A stretch of DNA of 64,000 bases, from positions 124,001-188,000 of the forward strand of contig NZ_CP128185.1 of assembly GCF_030316135.1 (NCBI RefSeq). The letters are read 5' to 3'. This stretch comes from Aliiglaciecola sp. LCG003. Lineage in GTDB: Bacteria; Pseudomonadota; Gammaproteobacteria; Enterobacterales; Alteromonadaceae. Of the stretch, positions 43,326-52,477 are shown in pieces (the stretch's first letter is position 1; each line of letters begins with the position of its first letter). The notes under the pieces are model-generated. The model was not told where the DNA came from, made no database searches, and worked only from the letters and a program-made list of their open reading frames with translations. A program made the translations under genes and the position numbers.

Positions 43326-44786
43326 ATGGATTTTTTATCTCTTCACGCTCACTTGAGACCTAATAGTTTAGCCGTTACTGATCTCAGCTCAAATCGGCAA
43401 TGGACTTATGCTGAGTTCGACTTATGTGTGGCTAAAGTGACGGCTGCCCTTAAACATCAAGGCGTAAGTAAAAGTGAGCGGGTTGCCTGTTTGGCAAAAA
43501 ACAGAGCGGAAATCATAGCCCTCCATTTAGCTTGCGCCCGTTTAGGGGCAATCTTTGTGCCGCTTAATTGGCGTTTGACCAAAGAAGAGTTGCAAAATAT
43601 CTTATTCGACTGCGAACCTAGTCTGCTGTATGCCGACGAGCTAGGTGAAAAGCATCAGTTTGAGTACCAGGATATTAGCCAACTATTAGCTGAAGCTGAC
43701 GGGCTAGCTCCACAGCACATTGCTACCATAGATCAACAACTGCCTTCTTTGATTCTATATACTTCTGGTACTACAGGTAAACCTAAAGGCGTGATGTTAA
43801 GTGAGGGAAATTTGGCAGAAACCGCGATTAATTTTGCGTTACTAGGCCAAGTTGATAGCCGCAGTAGCTTTTTGTGTGAATCACCGATGTTTCATATCAT
43901 TGGCCTTATAAGCTCAATTCGCCCAGCCTTATATTTTGGTGCAAAAATAGTCATTTCTGATGGCTTTATTCCCCAGCGTACATTGGCTCGATTAATGGAC
44001 AAAGCATTAGCTATTAGCCATTATTTTTGCGTCCCACAAATGGCTAATGCATTGCGTCAAGAAGCTTCATTTTCAGCGGATAAGCTTCAACATCTCACTG
44101 CAATATTTACCGGTGGCGCGCCTCATCCAGAGGTGCAAATACGGAGTTGGCTTAACGATAATATTCCTATTGTGGATGGCTATGGCATGAGCGAGGCGGG
44201 TACAGTATTTGGTATGCCTGTAGATATTGATTTGATTGATAAAAAAGCAGGTTGTGTGGGGTTCCCTACGCATCGAATCAAAACCCGTTTAGTGGATGAT
44301 AATGACAATCCAATTGCAAAAGGCTCCCCAGGAGAAGTACAAATTAAAGGCAATAATATTGCTATCGGCTATTGGCGACGAGAAAGTGAATTTGCCGCCA
44401 CAATGACTACAGACGGCTGGTTTAGAACCGGTGATATTGCGATTGAAGACTCAGATGGTTACTTCCGAATCGTTGATCGTAAAAAAGACATGTTTATCTC
44501 CGGTGGTGAAAATGTCTATCCGACAGAAATTGAATCGATAGCGCTAAAACATGAAGCGATTCAAGAATGCGCAGTAATCGGTGTACCGGATCAACATTGG
44601 GGAGAAGTTGGTTGCTTATTTTTGGTCATTAAGGAAAATCACCAAATGAAAGATAAACAAGGGTTTACTGACTTTTTGGGGCAGCATTTAGCTCGCTACA
44701 AACTGCCCAAACATATTGTTTTTGCCGATTCTTTACCCCGTAATGGTGCGGGCAAAGTGATGAAAAATCTATTGAAGTTAACCTAA
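43326..44786 (+). CDS. fcs: Feruloyl-CoA synthetase
   Basis: 486 residues, ANL superfamily acyl-CoA ligase. Activates ferulate (and probably coumarate/caffeate) with ATP and CoA. AMP-binding motif 'LILYTSGTTGKPKGVMLSEGN' (about residue 140), 'DGYGMSEAGTVFGMP' (A5), 'GWFRTGDIAIEDSDGYFRIVDRKKDMFISGGENVYPTEIE' (A7-A8) and the catalytic Lys in 'PRNGAGKVMK'. Third gene of vdh-ech-fcs. The short length and operon partners support ferulate rather than fatty acid as substrate. A hairpin terminator follows. Confidence 0.92.
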   Translation: MDFLSLHAHLRPNSLAVTDLSSNRQWTYAEFDLCVAKVTAALKHQGVSKSERVACLAKNRAEIIALHLACARLGAIFVPLNWRLTKEELQNILFDCEPSLLYADELGEKHQFEYQDISQLLAEADGLAPQHIATIDQQLPSLILYTSGTTGKPKGVMLSEGNLAETAINFALLGQVDSRSSFLCESPMFHIIGLISSIRPALYFGAKIVISDGFIPQRTLARLMDKALAISHYFCVPQMANALRQEASFSADKLQHLTAIFTGGAPHPEVQIRSWLNDNIPIVDGYGMSEAGTVFGMPVDIDLIDKKAGCVGFPTHRIKTRLVDDNDNPIAKGSPGEVQIKGNNIAIGYWRRESEFAATMTTDGWFRTGDIAIEDSDGYFRIVDRKKDMFISGGENVYPTEIESIALKHEAIQECAVIGVPDQHWGEVGCLFLVIKENHQMKDKQGFTDFLGQHLARYKLPKHIVFADSLPRNGAGKVMKNLLKLT

Positions 44787-44827
44787 TCAATAAAGCTATT
44801 AGCTAGTGTTAATCCAGAGGGGAAACA

Positions 44828-44862
44828 GGGTAGCCTTACGTATATTGGTCTACCCAGTTTTT
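44828..44862 (+). terminator. Intrinsic terminator after vdh-ech-fcs
   Basis: GGGTAG...CC pairs with GG...CTACCC, with an eleven-base loop and AGTTTTT behind. It lies 42 bases beyond the fcs stop and before the convergent kinase gene ending at 44927. Confidence 0.7.
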
Positions 44863-44926
44863 ATCTGACTGATTACCATTTTATGCAGCAATATTACACC
44901 TACTAGCCGATACAATCTCGTTGCTT

Positions 44927-45889
44927 TTATTGTCTTTTCAAACGGCTTAAGGCTATATCAGACAAGGGACTTCCAGCCAATTTGGCGGCATAAAGTGCTG
45001 CGCCTACATCGGGCGAGAAAAGAGGTTTTTGCACCACATAATTGCTAGGAAACAGCTCTAACGCTTCAATAAAAGGGGAGGAAATGATGTCGCCAGAACT
45101 AAATACGCCACCAGAAAACCCAACATTAACAATTTCATCTGCTTGGTATTCCAATGATTTACGAGTGCCTTCGACAATTTCCGCAAGCTCTTTGCCAGCC
45201 TCGGCAAAAATTCTTTTAGCTAATTCATCACCTTCCAACGCAGCCTCATAGACCAGAGTTGAAATTTGCGCGACCTTGCCTCTTTCACCTTGCCATTTAG
45301 TTAACACTAATGCGGACATATCCAAGTCGTTTGTAATACCGAAAGTTCGCTTGAGGTTATAATAAAGCGGACCTCTTAGGTCTCGTCCATCACTCATACG
45401 AGAGAACAGCATCAGCCCTTTGCAGCCAATCCAATAGGCGGATCCTTCATCACTGAAAAGCTCTCCCCAGCCACCACATCTGGCGCTTTTACCATTGTGC
45501 ATGCCATAAGCGATCGAGCCGGTTCCAGCAATCATATTGATACCGTCTTTAGCTCCAAAAGCTGCTGCCCAGCCATTAACCATGTCATTGTCACACTGAT
45601 ATTTTTGTATGGGAATTATCTCACTTGGTAGCTTTGATAATTCAGGATCAAGCTCGCTATCTTCACCAAAGGCTGGCAGTCCAAAAAAAGCATAGTCTAC
45701 ATCAGCAATGTCTTTGCCTGCTTTGTTAAGTAGCGCTAGCACTCCGTTGTGTAGCACAGTTTTAGCGCCATCAAGTCCAACCTGAACATGATAACAAGTC
45801 GACTCTTGGTGCTGTGCCAAAACATGGCCGTCTAAATCAATCAGTATGAATGCGGTTTTTGTTCCACCACCATCAACACCTATAAACAT
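44927..45889 (-). CDS. BadF/BcrA-type amino-sugar kinase (probable GalNAc/GlcNAc kinase)
   Basis: 320 residues, ASKHA fold. 'MFIGVDGGGTKTAFILIDLDG' is the phosphate-1 motif, 'GINMIAGTGSIAYG' phosphate 2, and 'GGWGELFSDEGSAYWIGCKGL' is shared with human-type and bacterial N-acetylglucosamine kinases. It would phosphorylate N-acetylgalactosamine at C6 before deacetylation. This role is inferred from AgaS and KbaZ in the same operon; Shewanella Aga loci use a comparable kinase (AgaK). CAGGAGG lies just before the ATG. It follows agaS by 27 bases and is last in the minus-strand operon. Confidence 0.82.
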   Translation of the reverse strand: MFIGVDGGGTKTAFILIDLDGHVLAQHQESTCYHVQVGLDGAKTVLHNGVLALLNKAGKDIADVDYAFFGLPAFGEDSELDPELSKLPSEIIPIQKYQCDNDMVNGWAAAFGAKDGINMIAGTGSIAYGMHNGKSARCGGWGELFSDEGSAYWIGCKGLMLFSRMSDGRDLRGPLYYNLKRTFGITNDLDMSALVLTKWQGERGKVAQISTLVYEAALEGDELAKRIFAEAGKELAEIVEGTRKSLEYQADEIVNVGFSGGVFSSGDIISSPFIEALELFPSNYVVQKPLFSPDVGAALYAAKLAGSPLSDIALSRLKRQ

Positions 45890-45916
45890 GGTTACCTCCT
45901 GATGAACAATCGCCGT

Positions 45917-47068
45917 TTACAGCGCGTGAATATTTACACCTTTAACAACTCGGTTTACCGTACCTGAGGCACTTGGGTTGTCAGGTTTATTATTTAAACT
46001 CAGTGCGCTAAAGAAGCCAAATAGTTGCGCGCAAGCAATAAAAGGAAACAATAAGAAACGATCTTGTTGGTTCGCCATGTTATCCAACACTATTTCATTT
46101 TGTTGCGGGATCATCGGGATTGAATCTGCTCGCAAGGTAAGTACATGTCCTGCTTCGTTATCCGATTGTATTTCATTCACTAAATCCAAATCATATTGTC
46201 GGGTCAAAGGATTGTTGGAAATATAGACTATTATCAAGGTCTCTGAATTAATCATAGCCTTAGGACCATGGCGAAAACCTAATGGTGAGTCAAAGGTCGC
46301 CATTATCTTGCCATCGGTTAGCTCCAGTAATTTTAATGCACTTTCCTGTGCTAAGCCTTTAAAAGTACCACTGCCTAAATACACCACGCGATTGAATTTC
46401 TTTTCCGCTAATGTAGATAAAGGTCCGATTTGGTTTTCCAATAATTTCGTCGTAGCGACAACGGCTTCACTCAAGCCGGCTTGAAAATTCTGTGTAGGGC
46501 AAAATAGATAGATCGCGCTGAGCAGCATTGAACTGAAACTAGAGGTCATGGCAAAGCTGCGATCATTGGTATGTTCTGGCATAAGAATGGCGAGTTTATT
46601 TTCACCGTTACAGCGCTTGGCTAATTCACCTTGTCCATTACAAGTGATGGCAAGCTGGTAACACTCATCAACCAATTGATCGCCATAGTCCATAGCCGCC
46701 ACACTCTCGGGGCTGTTTCCTGAACGTGCAAAGGATACTAACAGGGTGGGAACATTCGCTTGGAAATATTCCGATGGATTAGACACCAAATCAGTAGTGG
46801 GAATGGCTTCTATACGCTTTCCAAGTTCATGCATGGCAATAGGTGCGACACATTGACCAATGAATGCAGATGTACCAGCACCGGTAAAAATAATGCGGAT
46901 ATCGGGTTTGCTTAACAGAGGTTGCAAAAATGCTTCGATCTGCTGTTGCTGTTGTTCAAGCAGCTTTAATGTTGCTAACCAACATTCAGGTTGTTGTGAA
47001 ATTTCTTTGGCTGTCCAGTAACCGTCCATTTGCACTAGTTTTTCGGCGGAAAAGTTAAGGTAATTCAT
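45917..47068 (-). CDS. agaS: AgaS, galactosamine-6-phosphate deaminase/isomerase
   Basis: 383 residues from ATG 47068, nearly the length of E. coli AgaS (384). It converts galactosamine-6-phosphate to tagatose-6-phosphate and ammonia. Two SIS domains: 'RIIFTGAGTSAFIGQCVAP', 'PTTDLVSNPSEYF', 'LLVSFARSGNSPESVAAMDYGD' and 'RVVYLGSGTFKGLAQESALKLLELTDGKIMATFDSPLGFRHGPKAMI', then 'NPSASGTVNRVVKGV' at the C-terminus, all strongly AgaS-like. An upstream in-frame ATG at 47080 and a longer frame to 47164 exist; the latter would overlap kbaZ. AAGGA lies 12 bases before 47068, so the start is not certain. Confidence 0.92.
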   Translation of the reverse strand: MNYLNFSAEKLVQMDGYWTAKEISQQPECWLATLKLLEQQQQQIEAFLQPLLSKPDIRIIFTGAGTSAFIGQCVAPIAMHELGKRIEAIPTTDLVSNPSEYFQANVPTLLVSFARSGNSPESVAAMDYGDQLVDECYQLAITCNGQGELAKRCNGENKLAILMPEHTNDRSFAMTSSFSSMLLSAIYLFCPTQNFQAGLSEAVVATTKLLENQIGPLSTLAEKKFNRVVYLGSGTFKGLAQESALKLLELTDGKIMATFDSPLGFRHGPKAMINSETLIIVYISNNPLTRQYDLDLVNEIQSDNEAGHVLTLRADSIPMIPQQNEIVLDNMANQQDRFLLFPFIACAQLFGFFSALSLNNKPDNPSASGTVNRVVKGVNIHAL

Positions 47069-47087
47069 AATTTGCTGCATTCCTTGA

Positions 47088-48374
47088 TCAATTAGCCGGC
47101 TGCGGGTAACAGGCTGCTGAGTACTGCTTAAGTACAAGAGATATTTTGTGAAAAATAAGTGCATTAACCGAAAGGGCTATCTCACCCGCTTGTAGAGCGT
47201 GATACTGTTCCGGCATATACTGGCTAATGAGAGTTAGCGGAGGCGGGTTTTGTTGCAAATTTTCTATTAGTTTCGCCAATGCGTCTTCGACATTTTTATC
47301 TGGCCAGTAATAGCGAATTCTGTCACTCAAACTGTACTTGCAATCCAGCAATTGTAAACGGCTATCCTCAGAATAGTACTTCTTCCAGTAACTGCTGTTG
47401 TCCTGCATGGCTTGCAAAAGGGTATTTCTTAACTGGCTACAAATGGTACTGTCAATCCATTCTTGTTCAATACATTCCAACGCAAAACACGCTTCTCTGA
47501 ACGCGAAGGTTAACCAAGGGCCAACTTTCAGTATGCCAAAATGTGCCTTCACCAAATCGGCCAAGTGCTGCTGGCTCTGATAATCGGTCGAATGGGCTTC
47601 AAATACCATGTTCGGGTGTTTATTAATCATAGCGCTTAAGTCGTGGGCTTTTTCTGGTACGAATGCGTCAATCTTATGCAATCCAAACTCTACGCCAGGT
47701 TGCACGACCAAGCCTATTATTCTTGACCAAACATGAGAAAGCCCCGCTTCAGAAAAAGTTTTCTGATGAATTTCTATTGTGGTCTTTGCATCTTCTACCG
47801 ATGTCAGCTCTAACTCTTCTGAGTCATCCTGAGTCCCTCCGGGTACAGGTACTTCAGTGCCAATAACGTAAACAGGTGCTTCACCTCCACTTGCTTTCCA
47901 GGCATTTTCAGCTACCTGACATAATCGAGCGGCACGGTTAGCAACGGTTTCATCACCCAATGGCACCGGGTCGTCGCAGCATGACATTGAGCAATCCAAA
48001 TGAATTTTTCGAAATCCTGCACTGACGTATTGTTCAATCAGAACGTCTGATTTCGCCATTGCTTGCTCAGCCGTTAAATGCTGCCAGCAGTTTGGACCTA
48101 AATGATCTCCACCTAAAATAACACGCTCTTGAGGTAATCCAACTCGTTCAGCCATGGTCAAGACCATTTGACGAAACGTTTTAGGAGTCATTCCAGTGTA
48201 GCCGCCGTCCTGATTAACTTGATTCGATGTCGCTTCTAACAATAAAGTTTCATTATGTAATAAAACGTGTTGCATTGCTGCTTCTATCACCAACGCATTA
48301 GAGGTGCAGACTGAGTAGATTCCAACGGCATAGCCTTTCTTTTGTTGATCTACCATGTCTAGTAATACTTTCAT
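47088..48374 (-). CDS. kbaZ: KbaZ/GatZ-type tagatose-bisphosphate aldolase subunit (AgaZ)
   Basis: 428 residues. 'GIYSVCTSNALVIEAAMQHVLLHNETLLLEATSNQVNQDGGYTGMTP', 'GGDHLGPNCWQHL', 'AGFRKIHLDCSMSC', 'YVIGTEVPVPGG' and 'FEAHSTDYQSQQHLADLVKAHFGILKVGP' follow E. coli KbaZ closely. The family is described as the non-catalytic subunit stabilising the tagatose-1,6-bisphosphate aldolase. The catalytic partner (KbaY/AgaY) and a tagatose-6-phosphate kinase are not in the window. AGGAGG lies four bases before the ATG. First gene of the operon kbaZ-agaS-kinase, divergent from the TonB receptor, with AgaR-like sites between. Confidence 0.92.
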   Translation of the reverse strand: MKVLLDMVDQQKKGYAVGIYSVCTSNALVIEAAMQHVLLHNETLLLEATSNQVNQDGGYTGMTPKTFRQMVLTMAERVGLPQERVILGGDHLGPNCWQHLTAEQAMAKSDVLIEQYVSAGFRKIHLDCSMSCCDDPVPLGDETVANRAARLCQVAENAWKASGGEAPVYVIGTEVPVPGGTQDDSEELELTSVEDAKTTIEIHQKTFSEAGLSHVWSRIIGLVVQPGVEFGLHKIDAFVPEKAHDLSAMINKHPNMVFEAHSTDYQSQQHLADLVKAHFGILKVGPWLTFAFREACFALECIEQEWIDSTICSQLRNTLLQAMQDNSSYWKKYYSEDSRLQLLDCKYSLSDRIRYYWPDKNVEDALAKLIENLQQNPPPLTLISQYMPEQYHALQAGEIALSVNALIFHKISLVLKQYSAACYPQPAN

Positions 48375-48699
48375 TTTACCTCCTAGATAGTATGATTCAC
48401 TCTATATTGGAGGAAATTATGGGTTAGAAATATAATTATGTAAACAGTAAAGTTGCATTATATTTCGTTTGTTGGTTGTTTTTACTCTATTGGTGTTTCT
48501 TTGCATGCCGTTTTGAACGAATTATATAGCGGGAAAGCAAAGGTTTAGATCTTAATTGCTTCATTTTCTTTCATTATGTGTTGACAAATGTTTCGTTGGT
48601 CGCCAGTATTACTGCAGACGTGGTGGCATTAGCTGCCCTACTAAAACAAAAATCAAAAAACGTCGATCTCACATATTTCAAAGTGACAAGGTGAAACTA
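48375..48699. promoter_or_regulatory. Divergent kbaZ/TonB receptor control region with AgaR-like sites
   Basis: 325 bases without a gene. AgaR-type sequences (known E. coli consensus centred on TTTCRTTT) appear as TATTTCGTTTGTTGGTTGTT (48461-48480), ATTTTCTTTCATTATGTG (48563-48580) and AATGTTTCGTTGG (48587-48599). The last falls in the spacer between TTGACA (48581-48586) and CAGTAT (48604-48609), a credible plus-strand promoter for the receptor. Binding by the AgaR protein encoded at 56390 is inferred. Confidence 0.62.
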
Positions 48700-51441
48700 A
48701 TGGAAACACATAAAGGCAACATTTTTGGTAAATCAGCACTGGCTTGTGCTGTCATGCTTGCGTTAGCAGCTCCCACTGTTAGTGCTCAGCAAAGCGAAGA
48801 AGATACTGAAGTAATTGTAGTGACTGCGGTTCGGGGCAGTTTAGAGAAATCACTATCGATCAAACAAAATGCCAAATCCTTGGTAGATTCAATCGCAGCG
48901 GAAGAGCTCGGCCGATTTCCTGATGACAATGTTGCTGATTCACTTTCACACATATCAGGCATAACAGTTAGCCGTACTCGTGGTGGTGAAGCCCAATATG
49001 TAAATATTCGCGGGCTAGGACCAGAGTTCAGTATTGTTACTCTGAATAACCGAATTCTTGCAACCGATGACGGCGGGCGAAATTTTGCTTTTGATGTTAT
49101 CCCTTCTGAAATGATCAATGGTGCAGACGTCTGGAAAACCGTAGAAGCCAAAGGGATTGAAGGTAGTATTGGTGGTGCCGTAAACCTAAAATCTGCCAAA
49201 GCCCTAGATAATCCAGGTCAGCATGGTGTGGTTTCAGCGACAGCTGATTACAATGATTTGTCTGAAGAAATTGGTAAGAAAATCAATGGGATTTTCAGCA
49301 CAACATCCGATAATGAAGAGTTCGGTTTTATTCTTGGTATAACCCATGCGTTAGGCACAGAGCGTGCTGATGATATGATTGATAACTTCGTATTTGGCGT
49401 TCAAGATGAAATGGCTTATGACGTCAATGGAGACGGAAATATTGGCCCTGGTGAAGAAAACCTAGTTATTCCTGGGTCCTATGCATTGGGTTCTTATGCT
49501 ACTGATTTTAAACGTACTGGTGTGACTTCCAGTTTGCAATGGCGTCCTTCGAATACCTTTCAGGTTACCGCAGACGTGATGTTGACTAAATTGAGAGCCG
49601 ATTCTACCGGTTATACCCAGTCCTTCTATATGGTAGATGAAAGCGAAGCGCAAAACCGCTTATCTAACATAGTGCTGGACGGTAACGTCGTAACGGCTAT
49701 GGACGTTTCAGATGTATCCATGGAAGTAGTTACTTTGGATGAGCATCGGACTGTGGATACGTCTTTATTTGGACTAAACGCCAAGTATCAATTAACTGAC
49801 GAATTAACCATTGAAGCCGACGTGTATCGTTCTCAATCTGAGCGGGACTCAGGGGGGAAGAACACTTTCGTAGTAGCGGGTGCTCCCGGTGCCCATTCCG
49901 GACACTACGAACTCAATAATGGTGGATTGCCTGACTATATCCCTACTTGGACTGAAGGCCGCTCTTCTAATGATTTCGGAAATAATGACTTTTCACCCCA
50001 TTGGGCAGCCAGAGATGGCAGTGATATTAAAGATACGGTGACAGGTTTCACTTTAGATGGTGAACTGACTTTTGCTTATGAGGTTTTTACCTCACTGGAA
50101 TTTGGTACGGCTTACACCAGTCGTAATAAAACCAATACTGCCTATGACAACTACGAGTTAGGGGCCTGTAATTATTGTGGATACCCCTTTACATTTGGTG
50201 ATGTCGGCGCTGATGTTGTCCGAGCTTTCCCTTATGACAATTTGTTTGATGGTGAAAGTGCTAATATCCCGCGTTCTTTTCCTATTTTTAGCATCCCAGA
50301 TTATGCCGCAGGCCTTGCTGCTTCTGATGGCATGACATTGACCGATTATCTTGGCAATGAACGCACCTTTGGCCCCAATGAATCAGCTTTATGGGAGCCA
50401 ATTTATAATCCGGTTAACTCATATGACATTGAAGAAGATACCACTGCGCTATATTTGCAGGCCAACTTCGAAGGTGATAACTGGTTTGCTAATGCTGGTT
50501 TGCGTTGGGTTAAAACTGATGTAACCGCAATGTATTCATACAACAGTATTGAATCGATTCAAATTGTGAACCCTGATTCACCTAATCCTTCTTGGGATGT
50601 TGAGTATTCCGACAGTGCTGCGCAAACAGCAGAAGGTAGCTATAGCAAATTATTACCAGCAATTAACGTCGGTGTTCGTTTGACTGACGAGCTGTTATTC
50701 AGAGCAGCGGCCGCCCAATCGCTTTCTAGGCCAACTCTTGATCAGCTTGCCCCTTTGACTACGGACAACGCCCAATCTGGTTTATTTACCATGGATATAA
50801 GTGGTAATCCGAATATTGAACCGGTCTTTTCGGATCAGGCTGATGTCGCCTTAGAATGGTACTTTGAAGAAGGTGGTTTGCTAAGTGCCGCTGTGTTCTG
50901 GAAAGAACTTGATGGCTTTATCACTTCCAACACAACAAGAGTAGAAATTGCCGGTGAAAGCTTTTTGGTCACCCAACCTATTAATGGTGACTCTGCCGAA
51001 GTGGTTGGTTTGGAGCTAGGTGTTCAGAAGTTTTTTGACAATGGATTTGGTTTTACCGCCAGTTACGCTTACACCGATACCAGTACCGTGGTAAATGGTG
51101 AAGATGCAGGTTCATTGCCTGGAGTTGCGGACACGTCATATTCAGTTTCAGTGATTTATGAAAAAGACCGATTGAGTGCTCAACTCGCTTTAGATTATAC
51201 CGGTGATTTGGTGGTTGATGCGTTTAGTCCGTTAGGTGATGACTATCAAACGGTAATGGAAGAAAGTAAAATTATGTCATTGTCAGTGAAGTACGATGTG
51301 ACAGACGACTTACAAATCTCCTTTGAAGGTCAAAACCTTTTGGATGAGTCGAATAGAAGCTTTCAGGGTCGCCCAGACTTGCCAGCCTCTATTCAGCTTT
51401 ATGGCAGAACAATCAAGGCTGGCTTGAGATACGATTTCTAA
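48700..51441 (+). CDS. TonB-dependent receptor of the amino-sugar locus
   Basis: 913 residues from ATG 48700, which has AAGG eight bases upstream; the open frame to 48556 adds 48 implausible residues. The signal peptide ends 'AAPTVSAQQ'. The N-terminus 'EVIVVTAVRGSLEKSLSIKQNAKSLVDSIAAEELGRFPDDNVADSLSHISGITVSRTRGGEAQYVNIRGLGPEFSIVTLNNR' is the signature of the Xanthomonas/Caulobacter-type receptors that import carbohydrate. The C-terminus is 'AGLRYDF'. Likely takes up GalNAc-containing oligosaccharides or glycan fragments across the outer membrane. Divergent from kbaZ. A strong terminator follows, so the transporter downstream has its own promoter or depends on readthrough. Confidence 0.95.
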   Translation: METHKGNIFGKSALACAVMLALAAPTVSAQQSEEDTEVIVVTAVRGSLEKSLSIKQNAKSLVDSIAAEELGRFPDDNVADSLSHISGITVSRTRGGEAQYVNIRGLGPEFSIVTLNNRILATDDGGRNFAFDVIPSEMINGADVWKTVEAKGIEGSIGGAVNLKSAKALDNPGQHGVVSATADYNDLSEEIGKKINGIFSTTSDNEEFGFILGITHALGTERADDMIDNFVFGVQDEMAYDVNGDGNIGPGEENLVIPGSYALGSYATDFKRTGVTSSLQWRPSNTFQVTADVMLTKLRADSTGYTQSFYMVDESEAQNRLSNIVLDGNVVTAMDVSDVSMEVVTLDEHRTVDTSLFGLNAKYQLTDELTIEADVYRSQSERDSGGKNTFVVAGAPGAHSGHYELNNGGLPDYIPTWTEGRSSNDFGNNDFSPHWAARDGSDIKDTVTGFTLDGELTFAYEVFTSLEFGTAYTSRNKTNTAYDNYELGACNYCGYPFTFGDVGADVVRAFPYDNLFDGESANIPRSFPIFSIPDYAAGLAASDGMTLTDYLGNERTFGPNESALWEPIYNPVNSYDIEEDTTALYLQANFEGDNWFANAGLRWVKTDVTAMYSYNSIESIQIVNPDSPNPSWDVEYSDSAAQTAEGSYSKLLPAINVGVRLTDELLFRAAAAQSLSRPTLDQLAPLTTDNAQSGLFTMDISGNPNIEPVFSDQADVALEWYFEEGGLLSAAVFWKELDGFITSNTTRVEIAGESFLVTQPINGDSAEVVGLELGVQKFFDNGFGFTASYAYTDTSTVVNGEDAGSLPGVADTSYSVSVIYEKDRLSAQLALDYTGDLVVDAFSPLGDDYQTVMEESKIMSLSVKYDVTDDLQISFEGQNLLDESNRSFQGRPDLPASIQLYGRTIKAGLRYDF

Positions 51442-51452
51442 CCATTAAGTCG

Positions 51453-51488
51453 AAAAGAGTCTGAGAAATAGTATCTCAGACTCTTTTT
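51453..51488 (+). terminator. Intrinsic terminator after the TonB receptor
   Basis: A 14-bp perfect stem AAAAGAGTCTGAGA / TCTCAGACTCTTTT with a seven-base loop and T-run, starting 11 bases after the receptor stop codon. Confidence 0.93.
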
Positions 51489-51565
51489 GCTTTGGGTTGA
51501 TTGTAATTAAGGTATTGAAAATAAAGTTATATTTCATAAAAACAAGAAGAAATCAGGAATAAAAA

Positions 51566-52477
51566 ATGCATTCAAAAAGATGGTTGATTTTTGCAGTTAT
51601 AACCACTTTGTCATGGGGGCTTTGGGGAGCACTTACTGCGGTGTTAGCCAACGACGCTATGCCTTCTACTGTGGTCTACAGCATTTGGGCACTTACCATG
51701 ATTATCCCCTGTGTGATTGCACTGAAGCTAATTGGCTGGAAGTTAGAAACCGACAAGCGCTCTATTTGGTTAGGTTGCTGGATTGGTTTTCTTGGCAGCG
51801 GCGGACAGATGCTGCTGTTTTACGCAGTGAGTGTCGGCCCCGGTTACCTGATTTTTCCGATCGTGTCTTTATCCCCAGTGATCACCATCGCTTTATCTTT
51901 AGGACTTCTTAAAGAACGTACAGGCGTGTTGGGCACAATTGGTATTGTGCTGGCAATGTTAGCCTTACCTTTGTTTGAGTATTCTCCAGCAGGAGAAGAA
52001 CACAGCTATGGCATTTTATGGTTCTTGTTGGCGTTAGGCGTTATGGCTGCATGGGGTGTTCAGGCTTTTTGCATGAAATTTTCCAACAATCATATGAGTG
52101 CAGAGAGTATTTTCTTTTATATGACTGTTACCGCAATAGCATTGATTCCAGTTGCCTATCTGATGACTGACGCCAATGCGCCAATTGATTTTAGTTTTCC
52201 GGTAATATTTGAAACTGCATCAGTACAAATCTTGAATGCCATAGGTGCACTGTGTTTGGTGTATGCGTTCAGATATGGCAAAGCTATTGTTGTGTCGCCC
52301 TTAACGAATGCAGGCGCGCCGCTTATCTCTACTGTGCTGACCATCATTCTACTGGATGTGATCCCCAATAATGTCAAAATTGTGGGCATTATAATCGCCG
52401 CAGTGGCTGCGCTTATTTTGGCTCTAGAGCCGGAAGAAAAGCCGTCAACTAAAGCGTTAAAGGAGGGGGGCCAGTGA
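51566..52477 (+). CDS. DMT/EamA-type inner-membrane transporter
   Basis: 303 residues with ten predicted helices in two five-helix repeats. The first begins 'FAVITTLSWGLWGALTAVL', the second 'LWFLLALGVMAAWGVQAFCMKF'. 'FLGSGGQMLLFYAVSVGPGYLIFPIVSLSPVITIALSLGLLKER' is a normal EamA end-of-repeat motif. It sits directly before the lipoprotein amidohydrolase, overlapping it by four bases. It is a probable inner-membrane importer for the sugar released in the periplasm. Sugar-specific DMT relatives exist (RhaT/GlcU type), but the substrate here is only inferred. Confidence 0.85.
   Translation: MHSKRWLIFAVITTLSWGLWGALTAVLANDAMPSTVVYSIWALTMIIPCVIALKLIGWKLETDKRSIWLGCWIGFLGSGGQMLLFYAVSVGPGYLIFPIVSLSPVITIALSLGLLKERTGVLGTIGIVLAMLALPLFEYSPAGEEHSYGILWFLLALGVMAAWGVQAFCMKFSNNHMSAESIFFYMTVTAIALIPVAYLMTDANAPIDFSFPVIFETASVQILNAIGALCLVYAFRYGKAIVVSPLTNAGAPLISTVLTIILLDVIPNNVKIVGIIIAAVAALILALEPEEKPSTKALKEGGQ

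Noticed and set aside
48556-48699. 48-residue N-terminal extension of the TonB receptor
   Set aside because: It overlaps the promoter and AgaR-like sites. The signal peptide and ribosome site fit the ATG at 48700.
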